Positions 8,279-13,260 of a stretch of 13,831 nucleotides of DNA are shown here, in pieces. Under the pieces are notes generated by a model. That model worked only from the letters and a program-made list of their open reading frames with translations. It made no database searches and was not told where the DNA came from. The stretch covers positions 1 to 13,831 of the forward strand of contig JAUZPX010000046.1 in assembly GCA_030705695.1 (NCBI GenBank). Direction: 5' to 3'. The position numbers and the translations under genes were made by a program. This DNA is from Bacillota bacterium. Lineage in GTDB: Bacteria > Bacillota > Clostridia > Oscillospirales > Acutalibacteraceae. Every line of letters starts with the position of its first letter. The first letter of the stretch is position 1.

Positions 8279-8311
8279 ATTATTGCACAAACTTTTTACG
8301 AAAAACATATG
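8279..8311 (-). promoter_or_regulatory. Shared upstream motif, copy 2 (amylase B promoter)
   Basis: On the minus strand this reads CATAT, 11 bases, then AAAGTTTGTGCAATAAT, matching copy 1 at 5782-5814 in 16 of 17 core positions with the same internal spacing. It lies between divergent genes and could also affect the plus-strand phospholipase-like gene. Plus-strand reading gives a weak TTGCAC-N17-CATATG pair. Confidence 0.55.
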
Positions 8312-8392
8312 CAACTTAAACATATAATTTGGTGTATACTTTTTTGAGTGGAGAAAATACTATTCTAATAAATAATTTTTCGGGTGATCTTT

Positions 8393-9361
8393 ATGCCGGC
8401 AGTTATCTCGCATTATCTCTGCGGACAGGATGCTCTTTCACATATGAAAGGAAATCCATATTTTCCTATAATAAAAAAGCATGAAAATTTATATAATCTG
8501 GGTACTCAAGGCCCGGATCTCTTTTTCTTTTGTATGAGCCTTAAAGCTGCTAAACTCGGCAAGCTTATGCACAAAAAAGACATTAATCAGTTTTATGAAC
8601 GTGCCATCGCCTTTATAAAAACAAAAAACGGTACTCAAAAAGATAAGTTATATGCATATCTTTGCGGTTTTTTAAGTCATTATGCTCTTGATACAATAGG
8701 TCATCCGTTTGTTTACTATTTCAGTGGATTTTCAGGTATAAACGGTGAACTTTCAGGAAAATTCGGTACTTATCACAGACGTTTTGAAGCCACACTGGAT
8801 ACGGTCCTTACCGAGAAGCTTGGCGGTACTACTCCCTATTCCCTAAATGTTGCAAAAAAAATGAACACAACAAAGCAAGACCGCTTGCTACTTGCAGAAT
8901 TTTTCAACTTTACTTCAACGCCGTTTCAAAACTCTCTTTCAATAAAAAGATATAAATCAGCAGCAAAGGGTCTACCGTTATTTTATACAGTTATGCGTGA
9001 TAAGTACGGTTGGAAAAAATCATTTATATATAATTTTGAACGAGCGTTCAGCTACTCACATTCTCTGTCTGCAGCAGTGCATTACCAAAATGCAGGACAT
9101 TTTTCAGCGCAGAACGTTACAAACAACGAGCACAAGTCATGGTGCGTTCCCTGGGATAAACAAAAAGTACAGAATTCCTCTTTTTTCGATTTATTTCATG
9201 AAGCTGCATATATTACAAAACAATACAGCGAGGAACTCTATAAGGTTCTGTATCAAAGCGGTGATTTAGCTAATGCTCTAAAACTTTTCGGAAATAAGTG
9301 CTTTAACTCAGGATTAGAAGAAAAAGTATATTTCCGATATCACAAATCAATATACGAATAA
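8393..9361 (+). CDS. Zinc-dependent phospholipase C-like protein (PF00882-type fold)
   Basis: A 322-aa predicted metal-dependent hydrolase of the zinc-dependent phospholipase C superfamily. The start MPAVISHYLCG matches the usual opening with an early His (H7). QGPD ends at D42. HYALDTIGHP supplies H96, D100 and H104, and YHRRFEATLD supplies H128, E132 and D136. These H-x3-D-x3-H and H-x3-E spacings fit the metal ligands of the family. There is no signal peptide, unlike secreted PC-PLC toxins, so it probably acts inside the cell; the true substrate of this clostridial subgroup is unknown to me. ATG 8393 is preferred over an in-frame GTG at 8384, because GGTGATC (8383-8389), which matches the extended Shine-Dalgarno, covers the GTG. 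It is divergent from amylase B and converges on sipW, sharing a terminator. Confidence 0.75.
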   Translation: MPAVISHYLCGQDALSHMKGNPYFPIIKKHENLYNLGTQGPDLFFFCMSLKAAKLGKLMHKKDINQFYERAIAFIKTKNGTQKDKLYAYLCGFLSHYALDTIGHPFVYYFSGFSGINGELSGKFGTYHRRFEATLDTVLTEKLGGTTPYSLNVAKKMNTTKQDRLLLAEFFNFTSTPFQNSLSIKRYKSAAKGLPLFYTVMRDKYGWKKSFIYNFERAFSYSHSLSAAVHYQNAGHFSAQNVTNNEHKSWCVPWDKQKVQNSSFFDLFHEAAYITKQYSEELYKVLYQSGDLANALKLFGNKCFNSGLEEKVYFRYHKSIYE

Positions 9362-9396
9362 AAAAGTCTTCGGCCTGTATTGACCAAAGACTTTTT
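9361..9396. terminator. Bidirectional terminator between the phospholipase-like gene and sipW
   Basis: AAAAAGTCTT (9361-9370) pairs with AAGACTTTTT (9387-9396). On the minus strand two further G-U wobbles extend the stem to 15 bp with a 6-base loop. Flanking A and U runs allow action both ways. It starts at the last base of the plus-strand stop codon and lies 15 bases past the sipW stop. Confidence 0.85.
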
Positions 9397-9410
9397 GAGT
9401 AAAAGAAAGC

Positions 9411-10019
9411 TTATTGATTTTTTATATCGCTTTCGTTTTCATCTTCATCAGCGAGCTTATCGTTTTTTAATTCAGAATACAATAGGTCTAATATTGTTAT
9501 TATTATAATTAATGCTATCAAAATAATCATTCCAGCAGGTTTGGAAAGAAAATTCATGACAAATCCAAACTTTGGAATTATCATTACACAATGGCCAAGG
9601 TAATCTTTTTGGGTCGGATGGTCAGTATCTTCAAGATAATTTGCCATGCCTTTTGTCGTTAACTGTCCATTTTTAATTGATTCAATCCTATGGGTTATAA
9701 TCATCGGCTGTCCGTTTGCATCGTTATGCTTTTCGCTGCGGTAGGTTACAAAATCGCCGACTTTTAATTTATTGAAATCGGTTTTAATATCAACAATATA
9801 ATCCCCAGGATAAATATCAGGTACCATGCTTCCTGTCAAAACAACATAACCGCGATAATGTACTACATCAAAAACAACATCGTTTCCACCTGCAAAGTTG
9901 CCAATCAATAAAAAAACGAAGCATACTACTAAAACTCCAAAAATAATTCGTCCACATATTTTCATTGTTTTGCTTTTGAAAAATTTCTTCTTTGAATTAT
10001 TTTCTTTTATTTCTTCCAT
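9411..10019 (-). CDS. sipW: Type I signal peptidase, SipW/Sec11 (S26B) type
   Basis: A 202-aa membrane protease that removes signal peptides from exported proteins, with its active site outside the membrane. The motif LTGSMVPDIYPGD carries the nucleophile S64. ITHRI carries H110, which replaces the Lys of the bacterial P-type enzymes and marks the ER/Sec11-like SipW group. TKG followed by an acidic segment (D131, D133) matches the conserved Asp region. Membrane helices are at about 24-43 and 162-180, with a charged C-terminal tail. ATG 10019 is chosen over the in-frame GTG at 10028 because GGGGTG (10026-10031) overlaps the GTG and sits 6 bases from the ATG. SipW in Bacillus processes TasA and TapA; no such substrate gene is adjacent. 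Transcribed from its own promoter just downstream of a hairpin. The family call is firm; substrates are unknown. Confidence 0.9.
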   Translation of the reverse strand: MEEIKENNSKKKFFKSKTMKICGRIIFGVLVVCFVFLLIGNFAGGNDVVFDVVHYRGYVVLTGSMVPDIYPGDYIVDIKTDFNKLKVGDFVTYRSEKHNDANGQPMIITHRIESIKNGQLTTKGMANYLEDTDHPTQKDYLGHCVMIIPKFGFVMNFLSKPAGMIILIALIIIITILDLLYSELKNDKLADEDENESDIKNQ

Positions 10020-10050
10020 GCACAGCACCCCATATCATTCATCTGTAATT

Positions 10051-10079
10051 ATTATAACATAATCTTTGTAACTTGTAAA
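10051..10079 (-). promoter_or_regulatory. sipW promoter
   Basis: Minus-strand TTTACA (10074-10079), a 17-base spacer, then TATAAT (10051-10056) preceded by TGT, an extended -10. It lies 32 bases before the sipW start and directly abuts the hairpin at 10080-10109, so sipW is a separate transcription unit. Confidence 0.75.
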
Positions 10080-10109
10080 AAGCTCTGCAGTTTTTTCCCT
10101 GCAGAGCTT
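10080..10109. terminator. Terminator hairpin upstream of sipW
   Basis: AAGCTCTGCAG (10080-10090) pairs perfectly with CTGCAGAGCTT (10099-10109) around an 8-base loop. The plus strand continues into CATATTTTTTT and the minus strand into a short U run. The likely role is to end the minus transcript of the membrane protein gene at 10242-10682. Confidence 0.8.
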
Positions 10110-10171
10110 CATATTTTTTTAAATGCTTAAATCATTAAGCACAAAATTATTCATTAAGTATATTATTAGTA

Positions 10172-10215
10172 GGATGTGCGCTAATTGCAAAAAATATACA
10201 AACCAGTGCACATCC
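10172..10215. repeat. Imperfect inverted repeat
   Basis: GGATGTGCGCT (10172-10182) and AGTGCACATCC (10205-10215) form an 11-bp stem around a 22-base loop. Pairing is better on the plus strand (G-U wobble) than on the minus strand (A-C mismatch). It lies just after the stop codon of the membrane protein gene. Role unknown. Confidence 0.45.
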
Positions 10216-10241
10216 AAAAAATTGTCAGTTAACTATTGTTA

Positions 10242-10682
10242 TCAATCTTCTTTGTGAAAACAACATAATTTACTTGCAATACAAGAAATAAGAGCTATTA
10301 ATCCAAGAATCATTAATGAGAAGAAAAAAGCCCCAATTGCAACAAGAGTTATTACAGATATAAACACAGGAGTTAACACAATAGATAAAGCAGCTAATGC
10401 AGATATAATAGTTCCAAGTACTCCTACCAATAAGCAGGTAGTATTTTTACACAAGCATTTTGCCAATGCGTTAGGCCCAGTAACTGCACCTAAGAACACG
10501 CCAATAACTAAAAAAATTAATGTTAAAACACCTAATCCAAATGCAATCCAAGTGGAAATCACAATAAATGGAATATAGCGAAATGCAAATAGTATACCAA
10601 CAATTGCTCCAAACACTATACTAATAATAACTCCTAAGCAACCGCAAGCGCTAAACCCACATTTATCATTATTACATGACAT
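10242..10682 (-). CDS. Small Cys-rich membrane protein, four helices, unknown function
   Basis: I do not recognise a characterised family. The 146-aa product is very hydrophobic, with about four membrane helices (roughly 16-34, 37-67, 84-105 and 107-138) and short loops. Ten cysteines cluster at the ends: C3, C8, C13, C15 near the N-terminus, C76, C78, C83 in the central loop, and C134, C140, C141 near the C-terminus. With two N-terminal helices or two helix pairs these would lie on the same face, so metal binding or disulfides are possible. ATG 10682 follows AAAGGACGGTG with about 10 bases spacing. Terminator hairpins lie on both sides (10842-10876 upstream, 10080-10109 downstream), so it is probably monocistronic. 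Coding status is supported by the ribosome site and by its length. Confidence 0.7.
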   Translation of the reverse strand: MSCNNDKCGFSACGCLGVIISIVFGAIVGILFAFRYIPFIVISTWIAFGLGVLTLIFLVIGVFLGAVTGPNALAKCLCKNTTCLLVGVLGTIISALAALSIVLTPVFISVITLVAIGAFFFSLMILGLIALISCIASKLCCFHKED

Positions 10683-10841
10683 AATATTTAAACACCGTCC
10701 TTTCTTTTTTGAGTATAAACTACTCTATATAATAATATGAAATTTAAATATTTTGTGTACTAACCTGGATTTCTTTTAATTTAATGTTCCTATCAATAAT
10801 TAAACAAGCCCCTAAAATATTTGATGCAGCAGCATTAAAAA

Positions 10842-10876
10842 AGAAGCAAGCCCAGCAACTGCCAAGGCTTACTTCT
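10842..10876 (-). terminator. Rho-independent terminator after the Gly-rich protein gene
   Basis: AGAAGCAAGCCC (10842-10853) and AGGCTTACTTCT (10865-10876). In minus-strand RNA this is a 12-bp stem with two G-U pairs and an 11-base loop, followed directly by a run of six U (complement of 10836-10841). It lies 89 bases past the stop at 10965. Confidence 0.8.
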
Positions 10877-10964
10877 CTTAAAATTATTTAGATACCATAT
10901 TCATACTTATTAAATAAATGCCAAAATCCTATGTACAATTTCTTCAGGGCATGCATTTAAATTA

Positions 10965-11495
10965 TTAATTTCCGTCATTGCCGCCAAAGTTGCCGCCGTT
11001 GTCAAACCCACCGCCGTTATCGTTTCCTCCATTTGGACCGCCATTGCCACCGTCTCCAAAGCCGCCGCCATTGCCTCCGCCACCGTTCTGGCTTAACTGC
11101 TGCTGCATTTCGGACTCAATTTTGTCTGCTTGTGTCTGCGTTATAATTCCTGCCGACACCATTTCCGAGAACAATCCCGACATCATTCCACCGCCTGACG
11201 TAACACCTGACGGATGAGTTGCATTCTGTGGTCTTGTTCCTCCCTGCCCAATTTGAGGCATATTCTTTTTTAAGTACGCAGTCATCTTATCGGCTTGTGT
11301 TTGACTGATAATACCATCGGTAACATACTGGCTGAAATCCATCGCGCCTTTGCCGCCCATACCACCGTTACCGCCAAAGCCGCCATTACGTCCGCTAGCT
11401 GTTGTACTATGATTGCCTGATAACATGAAAAATGCAGTTACTCCGCCCGCAATCAGAACCACAAAAACTACAACGATAATAATCATTTTTTTCAT
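10965..11495 (-). CDS. Membrane-anchored Gly/Asn-rich protein with two ITQTQADKI-type repeats
   Basis: A 176-aa protein of unknown function. One N-terminal membrane helix (about 4-26) with no lipobox Cys should anchor it with the rest outside. A short Gly-rich stretch (about 35-50) precedes two homologous helical repeats: FSQYVTDGIISQTQADKM from residue 54 and FSEMVSAGIITQTQADKI from residue 109. They are separated by a Gly/Thr/Pro linker, and a Gly/Asn/Asp-rich tail follows (137-176). The G-x-I-(S/T)-Q-x-Q-A-D-K pattern resembles the short helical motif seen in DUF2680-like and other Gram-positive envelope proteins (from memory). ATG 11495 is preferred over GTG 11507 because GAGGTG (11505-11510) overlaps the GTG. 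Gly codons make the ends locally GC-rich, which also produces a long Pro-rich antisense frame that is not a gene. Confidence 0.75.
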   Translation of the reverse strand: MKKMIIIVVVFVVLIAGGVTAFFMLSGNHSTTASGRNGGFGGNGGMGGKGAMDFSQYVTDGIISQTQADKMTAYLKKNMPQIGQGGTRPQNATHPSGVTSGGGMMSGLFSEMVSAGIITQTQADKIESEMQQQLSQNGGGGNGGGFGDGGNGGPNGGNDNGGGFDNGGNFGGNDGN

Positions 11496-11658
11496 TATTG
11501 TTGCCACCTCAAAACAATCTTGTTAATTTTCTCATGATTCTAACATTTGTTTATGTTTTGGACGTGTCTATTATGTGACGGTTTTTGGAAAAAACTTTTT
11601 AGAATATAATTTTGACCTAACCCTCTGCTAATTTTTTAAAAATTCAAAATCAGATAAA

Positions 11659-11895
11659 CTACCTTATTTCAATTTTTTTGCGGTCATTAGGCATGGGATT
11701 GTCTGTTAAACCTAAAATGTAATCCACGCTGACATTATAATATTCAGCTATTTTAATTAACATAAAAACAGGGATTTCACGTACCCCGTTTTCATATCTT
11801 GCGTAAACCTGCCGATTACATGAAAGTATATCTGCAATTTCCTGTTGGGTCTTATCATTATCAGTTCTTAAATCGCCAATTCTTTTAAAATACAT
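11659..11895 (-). CDS. XRE-family HTH repressor
   Basis: A 78-aa DNA-binding protein of the Cro/C1 (XRE, HTH_3) family. The helix-turn-helix is visible as KTQQEIADILSCNRQVYARY followed by ENGVREIP, then the usual IAEYYNVSVDYILG closing helix at about 53-67. There is no second domain. ATG 11895 is preferred to an in-frame TTG at 11922 because AGAGGTG (11901-11907) lies 5 bases before it and because the family starts here. It is divergent from a C4 zinc-ribbon gene, and the space between holds three copies of a 12-base site overlapping both promoters, so it most likely represses itself and the neighbour. The inducing signal cannot be told from the sequence. Confidence 0.88.
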   Translation of the reverse strand: MYFKRIGDLRTDNDKTQQEIADILSCNRQVYARYENGVREIPVFMLIKIAEYYNVSVDYILGLTDNPMPNDRKKIEIR

Positions 11896-11906
11896 AATAA
11901 CACCTC

Positions 11907-11935
11907 TTGACAATGGTATCAAATGGTATTATATT
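11907..11935 (+). promoter_or_regulatory. Promoter of the C4 zinc-ribbon gene
   Basis: Perfect -35 TTGACA (11907-11912), a 17-base spacer, and -10 TATATT (11930-11935). The minus-strand TATAAT (11928-11933) that probably serves the XRE gene overlaps this -10, so the two divergent promoters compete. One operator copy fills most of the spacer. Confidence 0.8.
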
Positions 11936-11960
11936 ATTTATCAAATGGTACCATTTGATA
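11917..11960. promoter_or_regulatory. Three-site operator: TATCAAATGGTA twice direct, once inverted
   Basis: TATCAAATGGTA occurs at 11917-11928 and 11939-11950, and its reverse complement at 11949-11960. The last two form a perfect 22-bp palindrome (11939-11960, half-site TATCAAATGGT). The first copy sits between the -35 and -10 boxes; the palindrome covers the transcription start of the plus-strand gene. This arrangement suits binding by the adjacent XRE dimer. Confidence 0.8.
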
Positions 11961-11981
11961 CCAATTAGGAGGTGATAATTT

Positions 11982-12167
11982 TTGGTTGAATTTTGTTTAA
12001 AATGTTGGAATAAAATTAATCATAGCAGTCTAACGGAAAACGATGTGATTATTTCTAAAGATTTAGACCTATGTGAAGAATGCGGCCGCAAAACGCAAGT
12101 AATAGTAAGATATAAATGTAGCTATTATTTTAAAGAGCATTTTCATAAACTACTGAATGACAAATAA
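11982..12167 (+). CDS. Small C4 zinc-ribbon protein
   Basis: A 61-aa protein with two Cys pairs, C5-x2-C8 and C31-x2-C34, plus C46, H53 and H55 further on. It is probably a structural zinc ribbon. Similar short proteins next to XRE regulators occur in clostridial genomes (from memory), but their role is unknown to me. The start is TTG at 11982, supported by the near-perfect Shine-Dalgarno AGGAGGTGAT at 11967-11976. It is transcribed from a strong promoter (11907-11935) under the XRE operator. It ends 9 bases before the stop of the convergent RAYT gene. Confidence 0.75.
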   Translation: MVEFCLKCWNKINHSSLTENDVIISKDLDLCEECGRKTQVIVRYKCSYYFKEHFHKLLNDK

Positions 12168-12176
12168 AATATTTTT

Positions 12177-12857
12177 TCAATCTTTCTCTAATTTCAATGG
12201 ATTTGTGTCAATATATTGCCATATCTTTTGATATTCATTTTCGTTTCTGATGATATGATCATAAAATAATTTTTGCCACATTGAAAAACCAATTTGTTTT
12301 GTTACATATCCTTTCATTTGATTAATAACGGTTGATATTGTAGGGGCGCGCATTGCGCGTCCGTTGATTTCAGAATGCATCTGTCCGTTAATTTCAGAAC
12401 GCATAACACGTCCGTCATCTTCAAAACACATTGTGCATCCGTCATTTTCAAAACACATTGCACATCCGCTATTCTTAATTTGCATCTCTTGTACGCTATT
12501 CTCATCACGCATTCCATGTTCGTAATTTTCATTACACATTTCACGACCATTATCATTACAAATTGCACATTTGTTATTATCGCTGTTAATTATCAATATC
12601 AAATGAATGTGGTCCGGCATTATCACATATTTATCAACCGTAACGGATAGATAATTAACGCTTATTTTCTCTATTGCGGTTTTTACAATCAATCCGTATT
12701 CAGACAAATTATCTTCATTTATCGGACGCGCAATGCGCGCCCCTACGTTGTGTAATAATTTTTCTCTGTTTTTCACACAAACGGTAATAAAATATGCACC
12801 GTTTTGACTGTAATCGTAACCTTTTAACCTATTTGGTTTTCGTTTTGGCAATTCCAT
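12177..12857 (-). CDS. RAYT / IS200-like HUH transposase with internal repeat expansion
   Basis: A single-strand DNA transposase of the Y1 (PF01797) REP-associated type. Family landmarks over 226 residues are GAYFITVCVKNRE (20-32), the metal-binding HUH motif MPDHIHLI with H83 and H85, INQMKGYVTKQIG (178-190), and YDHIIRNENEY (199-209), where Y199 or Y209 is the candidate nucleophile. Two segments are unusual. NVGARIARP (37-45) and GRAMRAPT (166-173) are encoded by a 24-base inverted REP-like pair. Residues about 99-169 are a tandem array of 8-9-residue units ending in Met, such as CFENDGCTM. The array adds 71 codons, so the core would be about 155 aa, near the normal RAYT size. The frame is intact. 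ATG 12857 has AGGG 8 bases upstream, and a 44-bp palindrome lies 32 bases further up. Whether it is active is uncertain. Confidence 0.85.
   Translation of the reverse strand: MELPKRKPNRLKGYDYSQNGAYFITVCVKNREKLLHNVGARIARPINEDNLSEYGLIVKTAIEKISVNYLSVTVDKYVIMPDHIHLILIINSDNNKCAICNDNGREMCNENYEHGMRDENSVQEMQIKNSGCAMCFENDGCTMCFEDDGRVMRSEINGQMHSEINGRAMRAPTISTVINQMKGYVTKQIGFSMWQKLFYDHIIRNENEYQKIWQYIDTNPLKLEKD
12340..12363 (+). repeat. REP-like palindrome, arm 1 of a 24-bp inverted pair
   Basis: A 24-base sequence beginning GTAGGGGCGCGC and ending GCGCGTCCG, with an internal hairpin (GGCGCGC/GCGCGTC around a short ATT centre). It is the exact reverse complement of 12723-12746. The GTAGGGGCG head is typical of REP sequences mobilised by RAYT enzymes (from memory). 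It lies inside the RAYT coding frame. Confidence 0.75.
12349..12561. repeat. Eight-unit 27-nt tandem array inside the RAYT gene
   Basis: Units start at 12349, 12376, 12400, 12427, 12454, 12481, 12508 and 12535. All are 27 bases except the second, which is 24. On the plus strand each begins near YGCATTGCRCGTCCGT and ends near TTTTCAAAA. Total length 213 bases (71 codons) keeps the frame. Unit 1 overlaps the right half of the REP-like palindrome, which suggests that the array grew from it. A weak ninth unit may follow. Confidence 0.8.
12723..12746 (-). repeat. REP-like palindrome, arm 2 of the inverted pair
   Basis: Exact reverse complement of 12340-12363 (CGGACGCGC to GCGCCCCTAC). It encodes the GARIARP segment near the N-terminus of the RAYT protein. 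The bases just outside the two copies do not match, so the repeat boundary is sharp. Confidence 0.75.
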
Positions 12858-12889
12858 TTCATCGCCCTATTATTAATTAATATTAAATT

Positions 12890-12933
12890 AAGAACCTCAA
12901 CTTTAATACAGCTGTATTAAAGTTGAGGTTCTT
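12890..12933. repeat. 44-bp perfect palindrome upstream of the RAYT gene
   Basis: Both 22-base halves match without error: AAGAACCTCAAC begins the left half and GTTGAGGTTCTT ends the right half, with CAGCTG at the centre. RNA from either strand would form a long hairpin with a tiny loop. U tracts after it are weak on both strands. It may be a bidirectional terminator, an element end or a RAYT control structure. Confidence 0.8.
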
Positions 12934-13260
12934 GTTTGGCTTACAAGGTTAACTACCAAAATAAACAAATATAAGCTATAAATTACCTAAGTGAGGTTCC
13001 AAACTGTTGAAAAACTTGTACGATTATCCCTTAAAAATGAACCCGTTTGCACGATAAAACGCAACCTCATGAAACCGAAAATTTGAAACCGCTAAAAACG
13101 ACGAGATTCGATAACCTGCAATGCAGTAGCCTGTCTATATCATTCAATCGGTTGCATGTACACATTTTTCACCTTTTTTTCGAGGCACCTTGATTCTTCA
13201 CTTGACTGGCGGCAGACACAGAGCGTTAATAGGTAAAATCCTATGAAGGAGGTCTGCCCC
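12934..13260. other. Intergenic stretch with no convincing gene
   Basis: With the palindrome it makes about 400 bases without a gene. Visible structure: TGAGGTT (12992-12998) and AACCTCA (13063-13069) are a 7-bp inverted pair. TTGACT (13203-13208), a 17-base spacer and TTAATA (13226-13231) could be a promoter for the gene at 13261. GGCAGAC (13211-13217) pairs with GTCTGCC (13252-13258) around an inner ATAGG/CCTAT stem, placing the ribosome site AAGGAGG in a hairpin if transcription starts further upstream. Base composition rises in GC toward the right gene, hinting at a junction of different origin. Confidence 0.45.

Noticed and set aside
10978..11217. Plus-strand Pro-rich open frame of 79 codons
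   Set aside because: It is the exact antisense of the Gly-rich tail (GGN codons give CCN on the other strand) and has no ribosome site.
12349..12561. Array of regular 27-nt repeats suggestive of a CRISPR locus
   Set aside because: The units are directly adjacent with no spacers, are degenerate, keep a reading frame and lie inside a transposase gene.
12375..12650. Plus-strand open frame rich in His/Thr/Phe repeats
   Set aside because: Antisense shadow of the 27-nt array in the RAYT gene; no ribosome site and no family resemblance.
12992..13069. TGAGGTT/AACCTCA pair as terminal inverted repeats of an insertion sequence
   Set aside because: Only 7 bp, no coding content between the arms and no flanking target duplication seen; could be chance.
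13067..13165. Minus-strand 32-codon frame starting MCTCNRLNDID, preceded by AAGGTG
   Set aside because: Too short, no recognisable domain, and the ribosome site lies in a simple A-rich run; not enough to call a gene.
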